The notes under the pieces are model-generated. The model saw only the letters and a program-made list of their open reading frames with translations, did not search any database and was not told where the DNA came from. From Hypsibius dujardini (lineage: Eukaryota; Tardigrada; Eutardigrada; Parachela; Hypsibiidae), in assembly GCA_001579985.1 (NCBI GenBank), contig LRSR01007521.1, forward strand, positions 1 through 22,850: DNA of 22,850 bases, read 5' to 3'. Below, one piece after another: positions 1 to 11,765 of the stretch. Position numbers and translations under genes: made by a program. The stretch's first letter is position 1. Each line of letters opens with the position of its first letter.

Positions 1-33
<33 letters not shown>

Positions 34-61
34 ATAACTGTTTGATTGTCCGTCTGTCTTG
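1..61. repeat. (TCTG)n microsatellite
   Basis: Perfect units to about position 33, then degenerate. It lies in the UBR4 intron after exon 712-96 and continues past the left window edge. Confidence 0.95.
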
Positions 62-95
62 TCGGTCCTTGATGCAACTAGGCCTCCGTTCTCAC

Positions 96-855
96 CTTGA
101 CGAATGCCGGCACTTTATCGACTCCTTGAGAACCCAACCCAATTCTGAATCCGCAAATGACATGGCTACTATCCAAGTTTGTTACTTCGATGGTGAATCC
201 ACCCGTCCTCTCACTAACAATGTACGACGCCGGTGTCTGCTCCAGTCGCGATTTCAGCTTGCTCTTCGGGTAGCAGTCCACCAGATCCCCCCCGAACTCC
301 ACGTTCGGCAGTACGCTGCAGTCTTCAAAGAAATCCACCGGAAAGACGGGATTCGACGACGACGAGTCGGGGGCACGACTGCTGGAGACCGAGCCCACTC
401 GCGACAGCCTGGGCGGGAAGCTTCGCGCGGAAGACAGGTCAGCAGCAGGCAGCCAACTGTTGGTCGCCTCGGAGCTCAGCGAGAAGAACCGCAGCGTACC
501 GTCTTCGTTTACTGACGCCAGAATGGAGTGAGAACCTTCGCTGCTTGTATATTTTGTCACCACCATATCGAGGGCCTTAACTTTCGCGCTGTTTGGCTTC
601 ACGGTCTGGAAGCTCAAACCGTCCGAGTCGATGGCGATGACAATGGGCACGCAGATGCCTTGCAGCCAGGCAAAAATTTGACCAGGATACGCACCACTTT
701 CCGAAAAATACCCTATGCCCCAAAAAAATGCGTTGAACTGAATAATAAATAAAGGATGCAAACATCCGACACAGTCATGATCTTCATAATCGATAGACAT
801 GGAGGAGGTTGTTAAACCGAGACATGAACAAGTCAAACAGGCAGGCAGGCAGACC

Positions 856-895
<40 letters not shown>

Positions 896-914
896 TGACA
901 GGCAAACAGGCAGG

Positions 915-945
<31 letters not shown>

Positions 946-3058
946 GTAGACAAACCAGATAGAAAGACAGACAGACAGACAGAGACTATACAGGGAAAAG
1001 ACAAACTTACAGAGAGATTTTCCTTGCGTGTGATCTCCCTTGGACTTCGAGAAATTCAACAATGTTGCCGGAATTATAGCGTTATCCGCCGCAGCCGCAG
1101 TCAGCGGGGCCACAAACAGTTTCCCTGAAAGATGACTTCTCGGTAAAAAACAATAGTTCTCTCGACTAATAGAATAGGTCCTAGATCCTATTGTCGTACC
1201 TTGCCCATAGCTGAGAAACAGCAACTGGAAGGCATGGGAATAGTACAAGGCCAGGCCACCGTGGCCAGCCTCCTCCTCCTCCCTGGTTGTCACCCGCGGC
1301 AGCTCTGAGTTGGCCAGATTGAGGGTTGCCGTCACAAAAAATGGCCCCATATCGGCACCGGCGACTGGGGTCAACTCTTGTATGAACACCTGCCCCGTCG
1401 ACGACATGACTAACACGTGCGGGACATTCCCGAGGAAGGCAATGGTGACGTCCTTGACTTTGCCGTTGGCAATCAGGAGATCGTACACGGGACGTTCGGT
1501 GCTCTTGGACAGGTCGAAAATCTTTATGGATTCGAGGGTTGCGACCAGTAGATCAGTCTGCGAATCTGGCATCCAGAAGGCTTTAGTGATGAAGTTGCTG
1601 CTGTCGATGGGGCCCACATTGAGTGTGATCACCTCCTGTGTTCCCGTTTCTAGAATTAAACTCGTTAATTAAGACTGACCTAACTTCTACAAAACAGATG
1701 ATAGTAAAACAATTGCAAATCTTAGAATCTCAGAACGATAAACCTTAGTATGTTAAATATTTTTTCAGTACTTTACAAACGAGAGATCACGACTGTATTC
1801 TTACCGGGATTCATAAGAACCGCAACGCAGTCCTTAGCGCCAGTTACAATCAACAGCCCCTCTCGCAGCTGATTCACAACGACCGACGAGACGTTGAAAG
1901 TGAAATTGACATTTCCATGACAAGGGAGCATCAACTTGGTCGTGCCGTCCTTCCCGGTGGCCGCAGCGTTGACTGGCAATTGGTGACGATCACACACTTG
2001 CTTCAGAAGGTGAGAAAGCTGATAGACTGCAATTTTACTCTTGTCCACCGCCATCGCCAGGTACTTTGCCGGTCCGTGCGTGAACACCGCCATCACACGT
2101 CGTCGGACCGTGCTGTGCACCAGCGACGTTCTAACAGACATTTCGGAAAACTCTCCGCTGAAAGAGCAACACAGTCCTTAATTCTGTCTAAATCTCTAAA
2201 TCTCTAAACCTGTCTGTGTGTCTGTGTGTCTGTCTGTGTGTCTGTCTGTCTGCCTGTGTGCCTGCATGCCTGCCTGCCTGCCTGACCGTCTGGTTAATTC
2301 ACTTAATAGTTGGTTTGTGTCTGGTTTTTTCGACATCAAAGGCAATCGCTAGTTTTAATAACCCCTAATAAGACGTACGGGTTGCTCTTCACGTTGTCGA
2401 AAGTTCCCTCCTGGGTCGCGACAAGCGGTTGGAGAAGCCGGTCATTGGCCTCAATCACAGCCGTTCCGCTAGGCGGCAGCACCGTCGATTGAAGCGCCTT
2501 CAGGCGCTGGATAATCTTCTGTGAGCGCCCCGTACTGGAACACAACGATTTCACCACTCCATTGGCACCGTTTGTCAAGTTATCCATCAGAGCCATCAAA
2601 ACGGACGTGATATTCAACGACGTCAACAGCTTCGTCAGTGTGTCTCGCTGGCTGTCCAACTGGTCCTGCAGCTGGTGATTCAATTCATCCATTTCCTGGG
2701 ACCTCTTCAGGTCGGAAGTGTCCCGCGCAATGCCGCCGTTACCGCCTTTGGTCGCGGAACCACCGAAGGAGGTGGAAGAGAATGCGCTGATGGCAGCCCG
2801 GTTGCCCATAAGGATGCTGGAGCTATTGACGGCGAGGCTTCCACGCTTTCGCAGGGCGAGACAGGCACCGTCCTCTCGTGCTCCGCAATCGCAGAAGAAA
2901 GAGCCGAACTTGCTGTACGTGACGTCGTGACCCTTGTGGCAAACTTGCGCGCACACGGAACACATGCCTTGACCGTTAGTCAAACCGCATGTATGGCAGT
3001 GATACCTGAAATAATACATCTATTCAATGAACGATTTCTGCGTTCCAGATCATGGTAC

Positions 3059-3104
<46 letters not shown>

Positions 3105-6100
3105 ACTGTCTGTCTGCCTGCCTGCCGGCTGCGTGCCTGACTGTCTGTCTAATTGTCTAACTGTCTGTCTGCCTGCGTGCCTGACTGTCTGTTACTCAGT
3201 TTCTGTCTGTATGTTTGTCTCTCGGTCTCCCTGATTGCCTTTTCGTCTGTCTGTCAGTCATGCTTGATTTGCCGTACCAGTGCTGGCTCATAAACTCTTT
3301 AGATGTCACGGTATAGGTACAGAGTTTCGCATCGTCCACATCATCTTCCGACTCTTCACCCTGCACCGACTCCTCCCCGTCGTCGTTATCGTCGAGAAAC
3401 GTGGCGTCTTGAATGTCCAACTCATCGGGATCGGGTGAGGCTGTTCTGCGAGAATCATGCCGCAGCGCGGACAAGATGCGTCCGGTGTACCACACCAAAA
3501 CGCTGGCCGCATTCAGTAACTGATCCAGACTGCCGCCGGTCACACCTTCGTCCAACTTTTCCATCACCTCTCGCTGGCCGAGATATGCGACACAGGAATG
3601 CAGCCAAGTAACAGAGGCAGTGAGGAGGATCTCATGCCCGGATTTGCAGGACGACGCCAACACCTCCATCTAACGAGAAAACAAATATAACAAAAATATC
3701 TTCGGAAAACTCTCCGCTGAAAGAGCAACACAGTTCTTAATTCTGTCTAAATCTCTAAACCTGTCTGTCTGTCTATCTGTCTAATAAAACAACTTCGCAA
3801 TTTCATTTCCCACAAAACGTTGTGTTATCCGGATTAAACGGACAGCCTGACCAGGAGACTCTCAGCAAACACAACTCACAATGGGCATCAAGTCTGCAAA
3901 CGGCGGGTAATCCGATCCCGAGATACCCATGTTTGGACTGGCGACGTCTGTCAGAGCCTTCAAAAGAATCTCAGCCAATATCTCACTGAGTGATCTTTCA
4001 GCAACCTAAAAGGACAATCACCAAGTGAAAAAATGTTCCACACCTTTGCTGAACACCTAACTGAACCTTATCCCTACTCTACTGAACCTCAGGCTTACCT
4101 GCAGAAAGCTGACCCACGACTCCAAAAACACTAAACTTCTCCTCTCGCCGGCATCCTTCCAAGAAGTATTCCTCAGCACGCGATCAATCCAGGCCCGCAA
4201 ATTATCCGGCGATCGCTGTTCAATCCGACGGAGTGACTGACTGAGCAGAGCCAGTGTCTTGTCCTCGGGACTCTTGACAATGTCCAGTAGCACGCGATTG
4301 ATGAAGGTCAACACAGCGCTCTCATAGGCCGGGGAGAACTGCGATTTGGTGATGGACAGCAGCACCTCGGCGATGTCGTAGCGCTTCTCCGCGAACATTT
4401 GCGCCAAAGCAGACCGGCCGTTGGCGGTGTCCATCAACGCAGTGAAGGTCTCAACACAGCGTTTAGACAGACCGGACGGATCCAGGTCCACACTGACGTC
4501 ATCCCCCCGAACCAGTTTTAAGATGTCGTATCTAGCAACAAAATTTGCCTTTGTAGCTAAAGAGTTTAAGCAAACAAAAACTTGTCTTTCGGGCACGAAC
4601 GTCTTTAAAACTTACGAAACGGAGGCCAATGTCTTCAAGTAGGTCAGCTCGAAACTGGTGCTTCCCATCACGCGCTCGAGGATTCCGGTGGACGTATCGA
4701 CCTCATCCACAGCGAAACAACCCAGGACGACCGGAAGGAGCGCCTGCACAATGCATTCTTATTTATTTATTTTATTTATTTATTTATTACATTGACAAGA
4801 CATGTCGTCCTTAGGAAGAAAGAAGAGCGACGAGATCTATAAGCTAGGTCTGAGACATCCCACACTTCGGTAAACCGACAGAACGAAGTTCAGGGAGGCC
4901 GGCAGCTAAACAGGTACGCCAGCAGACAGGCAAGCAAACAACCAGATAGTCAAAAAGACAGTCAAATAGAATGAAAGACAGACAGACAGACAGACAAGCA
5001 GATAAAACGACAGACAGGCAGGCAGGAAGGCAGGAAGGCAGGAAGGCAGGAAGGCAAACAGACAGACAGACAAAACTTGACAAAAACTGGTTGCCTACCT
5101 TCCGGAAATGGTCTTTCAGAGCAGCATCGATGCTCGTCGGCGGCAGGAGGGAATGCAATTCATTAAGGAAGCAAACTAAAATGTTCAGCGTGTACTTCAG
5201 CGACAAATTTTGACCGGACAAGCTGCCCATCTTCAGGTTAACCGTGCCGACCATATGAGCAGTAACGACGCTGTTGACGAAAGCGTCGTACGTCATGGCC
5301 TCGCTGTGCTGGTACTCTCGCTTCCACGACTGGAAGACCGGATTAATGCCGGCCTCACGCATCTGCCATTCGGCCAGGACGTCGTTGAGAAGCGGCGGCA
5401 CCGCCTGAGCAATGTGGTTGGCGATGGACAACGGAGAGGCGGTGGTGGATTGCGAGCAAACAAATGCCAAGTGTCGATAAATCTGAAAACAAAAACAATC
5501 GCAAAGATCAATCATTCTATCATGAAGAGTCGTAGAACAGAAACAGAAATGGTTAACGTGTTCTAAGAGTTCCAGAAAGACAGAAAGACAGACAGACAGA
5601 CAGAACAGACAGACAGACAGACAGACAGACAGGCAGACAGGCAGGCAGGCAGGTAGGCTGCCAGAACAAGCAGTCAGTCCGACAAATAGACAGATCAAAA
5701 AAACGGTAGACTCAAAAAAGACAAACCTATCCATAGACAGAGAGGCAGACAGGGAGCTGGTAAGCCTCTAAGCAACAGTCAGACTAACAACAAAGGATAC
5801 CTCGAAAGAGCTGTGGCCGCCTTTCAGTCTTTCATTCACCCGGTTCATGATTCCCGATACGCAAAACTGTCCATACTGAATGATACAGTCTAACAGCAAG
5901 GGAACCAGCGTCGCAGCCGCTCCCACGAGCCGGGTATTATCCGCCGTGACATCGTTCGTGACATCATCGAACGCCTGCTGCGTTTTGCAAATCAAACAAA
6001 TCAAACTCAACGACAGCGGCAACGTCGGAAATTCCCGATCATCCACGAAAGGACCGTCGTAAAACAACGATGCCCTCGCAACGGGTTCCATCTGCTTCGG

Positions 6101-8887
6101 CCCCTCATCCATCGGGGATGCATCGATGGCCATGAGCGAGTCCGCCGGCTGAGAGTCGTCTTTCCGCGAGCGAATACCTCTCCGTTTACTCAGGAACGCT
6201 TCCATAAAGTTCTTCAGGCGACCAACGTCCTTGTTCAGTCCCACCGCATCGGTACAGTTGGAGACGGCCAAATCGGCGTTCATGGGCGTCAAGCCGAGCT
6301 TAACGAACGTGTCCTTCAGCCAGGTCTTGTACTGTTTGTTGCTGAGCCGGGTCGTCCACAGTGCGCCGGTGATGTTTTGGATGGAATCCAGCGGGAACTC
6401 TTGACTGTCTTTCTTGAGGACATCCCAGTGGGAGAGGGACGGCGGCAGGATTCGGAGCAGTCGCCAGGAGAGTAAGGCGGCGTAGTTGAGTGTGGCGACC
6501 TGGCGAAAACTTTCGCCGGACGACGGCGACGTGTGCCGATGCAATTGATTCCACAACGTATTCAACGCCTACAAACAAACAGGTAAGTGTCAAAGTCTTC
6601 ACGGAAGCTGTAGACCCCGGAGCTCGGATCTATCATAAAACAGCTGTTTGTTATGTATTGTATGCAGTGATGCAGCATTTTCAGAAAGAAAAAAATCAGT
6701 CGCGATCGCAGTTGTGGCTGATAGTGCCTTTGTATTCAGGGGAATTTAAGAAGTCAGAAAATGACTGGAAGCATCGGCAAAGAGTCTTTCAGTCCGTTTC
6801 CAACTTCTCAAGCTATTTCCAAACTATCAGGGTCCCTTATTACTACACTGGAATCACTTTTGAATACCTGATACAAGTCTGCATATTCCGGCAGTTTGTT
6901 CGGCGCAAACAGGAAGCTGCATGCCAATCCATCCAGCGTCAGTGGATCCGCGTAGGTGTGGTCCACCGGGACAACAAAGTAAAAGACCCGCCGCGAATGG
7001 CCCGTCCGCGGGATCTCATACACCTTCTGCGCCAGATCGTACGTCGGAATGGGATTCTCCCCCGATGAAGTCGTCGTCACTGCATTCTTCTTCCCCACCG
7101 AGGGGAAGAGCAGGCTCTCCACCTGCCGCAGCAGCACATCCGACGGCTCATACAGCCGATGAAGCAGATACTCCATAATCACCAGGATGCGACAGGCGAT
7201 GAGCAGGTTCCGCTCCTCCGTCCAGTCCTTATTCTTGCAGGTGCAGCTGACGAACGCCGAGGCGAGCTGCGTCAGCACCGCCTTCTTCTGCATGAGCGCG
7301 AGGCCGTGAAAGGCCAGGAGCAGCAGGTAGAGGTGCTCCGCGTTGAGATCCTCAAAGTCGAGACGGTTTCTCCACCACTGTGGCGGTTGTGGAGAGGTTG
7401 ACTGTGCGGTGGAAGAGTCGGGGTCGTCCTTCAAGGCGCGATGCTGGAGCGCAATGCAGACACGGGACCAGATGGTGAGTGTGGCGCTGGACGGGACGGT
7501 CGCGTGACGTGGACTGTCGTGGGAGTCGTCTTGCTGCTCAAACTGCCATTTCAGGAGAACGCGACCGAAGAAAGAGAGCAACGTCTTGGGAATATACAAC
7601 GGCCAGGGGTCGCTCTTCTTCGCGGGGGAAATGTCGAGGCCGGCGGATTTCAGGAACGAGATGATCAAATCGTCACTCACAAATCCTGCACATGAAAAGG
7701 GAATTAGCCAATAGAAAGAAACCCCCGATCTAATAGATCACTGTTTGGAACAGCTCAGGCACCACCAATTTGAAGCGACAGAGACAGGCAGGCAATCGTC
7801 CAGCCAGTCAAGGATTGACATTAAACAATCAGACATAAAGACTGCAAACTTCAGGAAACGTACCTGTGGTGACAAGGTTATGCAGGAACAAATCGAGATT
7901 GGCTTCATATTTCGCCAACGGTCCCCGTAAGTGCGGCTCCAAGTCACCGGCCAAGACGTACTCCATCGACGCAGTCGTCATCATCGGTAGCAAATGAACA
8001 ATCTGCTTCGCCGAGAGAAACTCCTTCACCAGCAGCTTTGGTATGTCCAAGTCACTCTCGAAGAACTCCCTGTCCAGGAAGACCAAAATCTTTGAACAGG
8101 TGTCTAACAGCGATTCGGTTAAGGAGCCGTCCTGAATAGGGTCGACACTGGCCGACTTCATATCCGTCACCGCGGGGTCCGCGTTGAGCTCGTCCCACAG
8201 ACACCCAAGAATAAGATCGTCTTGACTGCCGGACAAGCTGGCGCGAGGTGGGGACGACGACTCGGACTGTCGGTCGCGGTTGGTCTGCAGGGTCAAACTA
8301 ACTTTTCCGGACCGAAATGATTCAAAATTGGACGCCGATGGTGTGGTGATGTCTGCTTTCGGGACAGTTAGCCGCACAAAGGCCTGTTCATGGCACACCT
8401 GCAGCGCCTTTAGCAGAGTGTTAAAGAGATCGTGATGACGCATCAGATAGGCCATCCGCGACAATGGGGTATAGATTTCCGTCAGAACCAATTGGCCGTT
8501 GGATTGCGGCACAATCAGTGCGTCAGTCGACGGAAGTTCAAATCCCTTCAGGTCGTCGGTCAGTTTGCCGAGAAAGCTGAGAAGATGCCGGACAATGTAC
8601 AGTGCCGACATGCTGAATGTGGATGCAGTCTTTACCGCAGCTGGATCCGCCTGTGCCATTAGGATGCCTTCAACGCTAGCGAGGTAATAACGGGTAGCCA
8701 CGACGCTCATGTTGCGAGCCGCTTCTCGGCTGTTCAGGGACACGCTCTTTTCCAACTGTTCGTATACCGTAGTGAGGCATTCGGCCTTTTTCATTGTCGC
8801 CTTTCTGGTTTCAGTGAGCTCTGCAACAAGAAAACGTTAAATGAGCGAAAACAAATGCGCAGACGGGCAACCTAGTATATTTAAAAC

Positions 8888-8925
<38 letters not shown>

Positions 8926-10143
8926 TACATACAGACATACAAATTGACAGTGCAGAGCTCGAGAAATATCTACAGACAAGTACACAGATAGTGAGCACCT
9001 GCAAAGGACTCTGCCCCGATACACTGTGATTCCACGACGTTCAGCGCCGTCAAAATTTTGCAGGTGTTGGCAATGCAGCTGATCCCCAGACTACAGACCG
9101 ATTCCAGTTTCTCCGGACTACAGCAATCCGGTAGAGGAATCTTGCTCATATGTAGCGCAATGTCCTGTTCCGATGACAAAATATCCACCTTCCCGACTAG
9201 TTGCCGCGCATCCGATACCCTTGTGATGACTGCTTTGAAATAATTGATCGCGGAAATGTTGGTCTCCATGAAAGCGCTAAACGCCGGCAAATCCTCCACC
9301 ACTTCCAACAGTCGATCGCCGACACGGTTTTCGCACAAATGCCAGTAGATCTTTTTGCCGTAACGTTCGCTGAACTTGGACGTCGAGCCGGTCTTATTGG
9401 TGGTGGACCCAGACGCCGAGCCGTCGCTGAAGTAGTCGGGGGTGCTGATATTAGTCTGGATTAACGGAGTGATGAGGTTTCGCACATTCACCACCGGTAC
9501 CGGGGGAACGGTGTGAACGCTCTTCTTCACCTGGAAGGATAAATTACAGGAATCAAAAACTGGAGTTTTGATCATTTGGTGACAAAAAAAACCGTCGTTG
9601 AGCGTTCGGTGATGCAGCTCAGAGCCACATAGTACCAACCTCTTTCCGTTCCTCTTCATGCTCAGCCTCGGCTTTATCCGTAATCCTCTGCGGCACACTG
9701 GCCTGTTGAAGCTGCCGCAGCAGAGTAGTGACTTCATTTTTCCCGTACACCCCACCGAGGTTGTAGATGCCCGCAATCAGCTTGACATTATCGGCCATCG
9801 TCAGGAAGCTGCTGCCCGTGGGCTTCCGCAGCCGGTTGACGCAGTAGTCCAGCAGGAGTTTGGCGGAATCGCAGATGCTGTTCTCCAGCCCGCGGTCGTT
9901 CTTATCCGCCACATGGTGTCGGTGCAGGTACATCGAGTGGTAGGACAGCGCCACATAGGCATCCCAAAACTGGAGCGACTCTAGCTCCGGCGCACTGATG
10001 TCAGCTTTCAACAGGCAGAGAATTCGGATGAGGTTTCGCAGCTCCGCTTCCGGAAAGACGTCGTACGGCTGGCTGGTCAGCTGTTCCAGCGGTTTCAGGA
10101 CTTGATGAAGCGTCAGCGGCATCACGCCGCTTTCCAGCGCCAT
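96..10143 (-). CDS. UBR4: UBR4-type E3 ubiquitin ligase, N-terminal 2401 codons (3' end beyond window)
   Basis: Coding exons, 5' to 3' on the minus strand: 10143-9640, 9530-8999, 8820-7864, 7685-6868, 6568-5801, 5482-5099, 4743-4616, 4531-4099, 4005-3880, 3669-3278, 3005-2379, 2157-1805, 1649-1200, 1124-1011, 712-96. They sum to 7203 nt (2401 codons) and every phase matches. The start ATG at 10143 has an in-frame TAA four codons upstream. UBR4 (p600, fly Pushover/Calossin) is a giant cytoplasmic N-recognin that ubiquitinates N-degron substrates and binds calmodulin and KCMF1. The UBR box falls at residues 1682-1729, close to its place in the roughly 5200-residue human protein, so the N terminus looks full length. 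Residues about 1890-2300 resemble the propeller-like segment after the box; the stretch ending KVPAFVK looks like a jelly-roll start (inference). The last visible donor is AAG|GTGAGA at 96/95. The C-terminal catalytic module and calmodulin-binding region lie outside the window. Confidence 0.93.
841..990. repeat. (CAGA)n microsatellite in UBR4 intron
   Basis: Long CAGA arrays are broken by CAGGCAGG variants, filling half of intron 713-1010. Confidence 0.95.
2142..2200. repeat. 59-bp duplicated segment, copy A (exon edge plus acceptor)
   Basis: This holds the first 16 nt of UBR4 exon 2157-1805, its splice acceptor CTTTCAG and upstream intron. The same 59 bp, with a single C/T change, recurs at 3701-3759 in another UBR4 intron. 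Confidence 0.9.
2207..2291. repeat. (TCTG/TGTG/TGCC)n degenerate microsatellite
   Basis: It lies in UBR4 intron 2158-2378 and follows directly on the duplicated segment. Confidence 0.9.
2857..3330 (-). other. UBR4: UBR-box zinc domain of UBR4, split by an intron
   Basis: The lead-in KEFMSQHW ends exon 3669-3278, and the box YHCHTC...[13 protein letters not shown]...FCDCG continues in exon 3005-2379. The split Trp codon (TG|G) spans an intron at 3006-3277. The Cys/His set expected for zinc binding is present: C1684, C1687, C1696, C1699, C1703, H1704, H1707, C1719, C1721 and C1729. In this family the box grips basic or bulky N-terminal residues of N-degrons. The match to animal UBR4 over this stretch is what identifies the gene. 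Confidence 0.95.
3057..3258. repeat. (TCTG)n microsatellite in UBR4 intron
   Basis: Ten or more perfect TCTG units (3057-3102) are followed by degenerate TGCC/TAACTGTC units. It fills most of intron 3006-3277, which splits the UBR box. Confidence 0.95.
3701..3759. repeat. 59-bp duplicated segment, copy B (decoy acceptor)
   Basis: This near-identical copy of 2142-2200 lies inside intron 3670-3879 and is followed by a short TCTG tract to 3782. It carries the same CTTTCAG acceptor (AG at 3718-3717) about 47 nt upstream of the real acceptor of exon 3669-3278. Confidence 0.9.
4755..4795. repeat. (TTTA)n tract, possible retroposon tail
   Basis: On the minus strand it reads GTCAATGTAATAAATAAATA and continues, like the 3' tail of a non-LTR element. 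No retroelement body was recognised upstream. It lies 12 nt from the acceptor of exon 4743-4616. Confidence 0.6.
4973..5071. repeat. (CAGA)n/(GGAAGGCA)n microsatellite
   Basis: CAGA units flank four GGAAGGCA-type units in UBR4 intron 4744-5098. Confidence 0.9.
5572..5658. repeat. (CAGA)n microsatellite in UBR4 intron
   Basis: AAGACAGA leads into CAGA and CAGG units in intron 5483-5800. Confidence 0.92.
6569..6867. other. Long UBR4 intron without recognised repeat
   Basis: At 299 bp this is the one long UBR4 intron in which I see neither a tetranucleotide tract nor an inverted repeat. No other feature was recognised. Confidence 0.5.
8887..8945. repeat. (CAGA)n microsatellite in UBR4 intron
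   Basis: Nine or more CAGA units pass into CATACATACAGACATACA in intron 8821-8998. Confidence 0.93.
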
Positions 10144-10169
10144 GACGTTGTTTTAGCTACTTCACTCGT
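10144..10169 (-). other. UBR4: UBR4 5'-UTR segment with splice acceptor
   Basis: On the minus strand a pyrimidine-rich tract ending TTTCATTTCAG precedes this 26-nt leader, which contains an in-frame TAA before the ATG. This implies that at least one non-coding 5' exon lies upstream (higher coordinates). I could not place that exon with confidence. Confidence 0.6.
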
Positions 10170-11110
10170 CTGAAATGAAAAAATACATCAGAATGGGAAA
10201 AAGTAATTGATGAATGGGACAAAACTCAGCGAAACAGATTATTTAAGCAAACTTCAGCGCAAAATCCGGCCACAAAAGTGAGAGGTTTCCGTTGCATGAA
10301 CTGGGAAAAAACTTTCCAGTTCATGTAATGAACCAATCAAGTGCTTGAGGGTAACCATCAACGAGCATGGCCCTAAAATACAAGCTTACAATCAATCAAC
10401 CGACCAATGGATACTTCAAATTAAAATTGATGACACAACGTAATCAACCAATCAATCGGGCTGGTTCATTGTTCGTGATTAGGACAAGGAGGTTGACACC
10501 ACACCAGAAAAAGATGTCTAGAGCTGTTTAGAATGACAAAAAAAATACAAATACGAGTTTATTACATTATAGTTCCGATCACTGCTTCCTCACCACCTTA
10601 TATTCCTAAGTCAGATCATTCTAACCCGATAGACGAAGCAAAGCAGTGGACACGTGGGGTACGTGATCAGCGATAATCAAGGGTATCAATCAACCAATCC
10701 AACCAACAGAAACGCAGCAGTAGCAGTGAACCATAAATAACCAATCAATCAATCAATCGAGATCGATGTGTGGCAAAAAGAAAACATGCCAGTCAAGTTG
10801 CGCGGATCTCTCGTAGGGTGACACTAAACCCATCACTTCAATCCCAGCACGTTGACTCGCAAAATCGGAAGCGAGAGCGCTCCACCCGACATCCCATCCA
10901 CCTACCGACCGTGTGGGGAAATCCACGAAGCGAATCCAATTCCGACCGCTCCTCTCATTCCACCCCACAGATAACCTCCGAATCGGCCTTTTAGCACGCC
11001 CGCACAGATCAGCTCCTATTGGAGGGAAAAAACATTTTGAAGTGAGTGTACGGAGGTTCCGGTGCCGCGGCGGGGGCAATTACAAAACGGAGCAGCTGTT
11101 TCGTTTTGCA
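10170..11110 (-). promoter_or_regulatory. UBR4 upstream region: probable first intron, 5'-UTR exon and promoter
   Basis: No coding potential was found. The lower part (10170-10760) is AT-rich with scattered AATC/CAATCAATC tracts (for example 10740-10758) and one hairpin at 10295-10325. The upper part (about 10830-11090) is GC- and CpG-richer and carries an inverted CCAAT (CCAATAGGAG on the minus strand, near 11020). Position and composition suggest the UBR4 promoter and first non-coding exon. This is inference; no TATA box or donor could be fixed. Confidence 0.3.
10295..10325. repeat. Short perfect hairpin
   Basis: CATGAACTGG and its reverse complement CCAGTTCATG flank an 11-nt spacer, and the spacer's GAAA/TTTC edges extend the stem with one bulge. 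It lies in the UBR4 upstream region. No known element was recognised. Confidence 0.6.
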
Positions 11111-11384
11111 GGAGAAAAACAAACAAAACAACAAGACAAAATGGTTTACCTGGTGGGAAGATTATCCCTGTGTAAAAACACCAAACACGAACGCAATTTG
11201 TCGGTGAAGAAAGAGATGAGACAGCTAAAGAAGGATGAGGAAATTTGAAAGAGACAAACTAGGAACCAGATCTGTGATCCTTTCCTGTTTGATTTTGCTA
11301 AATATGACATCAGAGGATCCAAGATGGAATGGAGAGGCGAATTTCACATTCTTAGCTAGTGCAACATCATTCTTGCGCATTGCA

Positions 11385-11480
11385 CAATTTTGAGTGCGCA
11401 AGCAGCGCGCACTGTGCGTTGCGCGTTGCGCCATAATATAAGCGGAGGTTTCCGCCGACTTTGTTCGTTTCATTACCGTT
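11385..11480. other. GC-skewed block with TATA-like box
   Basis: A run of TGCGC/GCGC words (11395-11432) is followed by CATAATATAAGCGG and a short palindrome GCGGAggtTTCCGC, just before the 95-bp tandem array. It could be a plus-strand promoter for an unrecognised transcript. No open frame or known RNA follows, so the call is tentative. Confidence 0.2.
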
Positions 11481-11494
11481 TTTTGTTCCTTTTA

Positions 11495-11765
11495 GCGACT
11501 CAACTCAGCTCAAGTAGGATCAGTTAAAAAGATATTTAATTTTTAGTAATACTAACTGTCAGTATACTCAAGGCATACTCAGCGACTTAGCGACTCAGCT
11601 CAGCTCAAGTAGGATCAGTTAAAAAGATATTTAATTTTTAGTAATACTAACTGTCGGTATACTCAAGGCATACTCAGCAACTTAACGACTCAGCTCAGCT
11701 CAAGTAGGATCAGTTAAAAAGATATTTAATTTTTAGTAATACTAACTGTCGGTATACTCAAGGCA
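11495..11765. repeat. 95-bp tandem repeat, about 2.9 copies
   Basis: The word CAAGTAGGATCAGTTAAAAA begins at 11511, 11606 and 11701, giving a constant 95-bp period with only a few substitutions (TCAGTATAC versus TCGGTATAC; ACTTAG versus ACTTAA). Each unit holds an AT-rich core (AAAAAGATATTTAATTTTTAG) between CTCAGCTCAG-like ends. There is no conserved frame. The array lies between the 5' end of UBR4 and the 3' end of RAD21. Confidence 0.9.

Noticed and set aside
799-1128. Plus-strand frame of [10 protein letters not shown] repeats
   Set aside because: It is a translation of the CAGA tract in UBR4 intron 713-1010, with no start context or homology.
4844-5734. Long minus-strand frame rich in CLSVCLSVC, looking like a cysteine-rich protein
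   Set aside because: The cysteine runs are the CAGA microsatellite read in frame. The genuine UBR4 exon 5482-5099 lies inside, bounded by good splice sites.
10753-11248. Overlapping frames on both strands in the UBR4 upstream region
   Set aside because: No recognisable protein, no splice continuity with a neighbour, and composition like a promoter or UTR.
11495-11765. Tandem snRNA or spliced-leader RNA genes, because of an Sm-like AATTTTTAG word in each unit
   Set aside because: No donor site, conserved snRNA domains or suitable stem-loops were found. The word alone is expected in AT-rich DNA.
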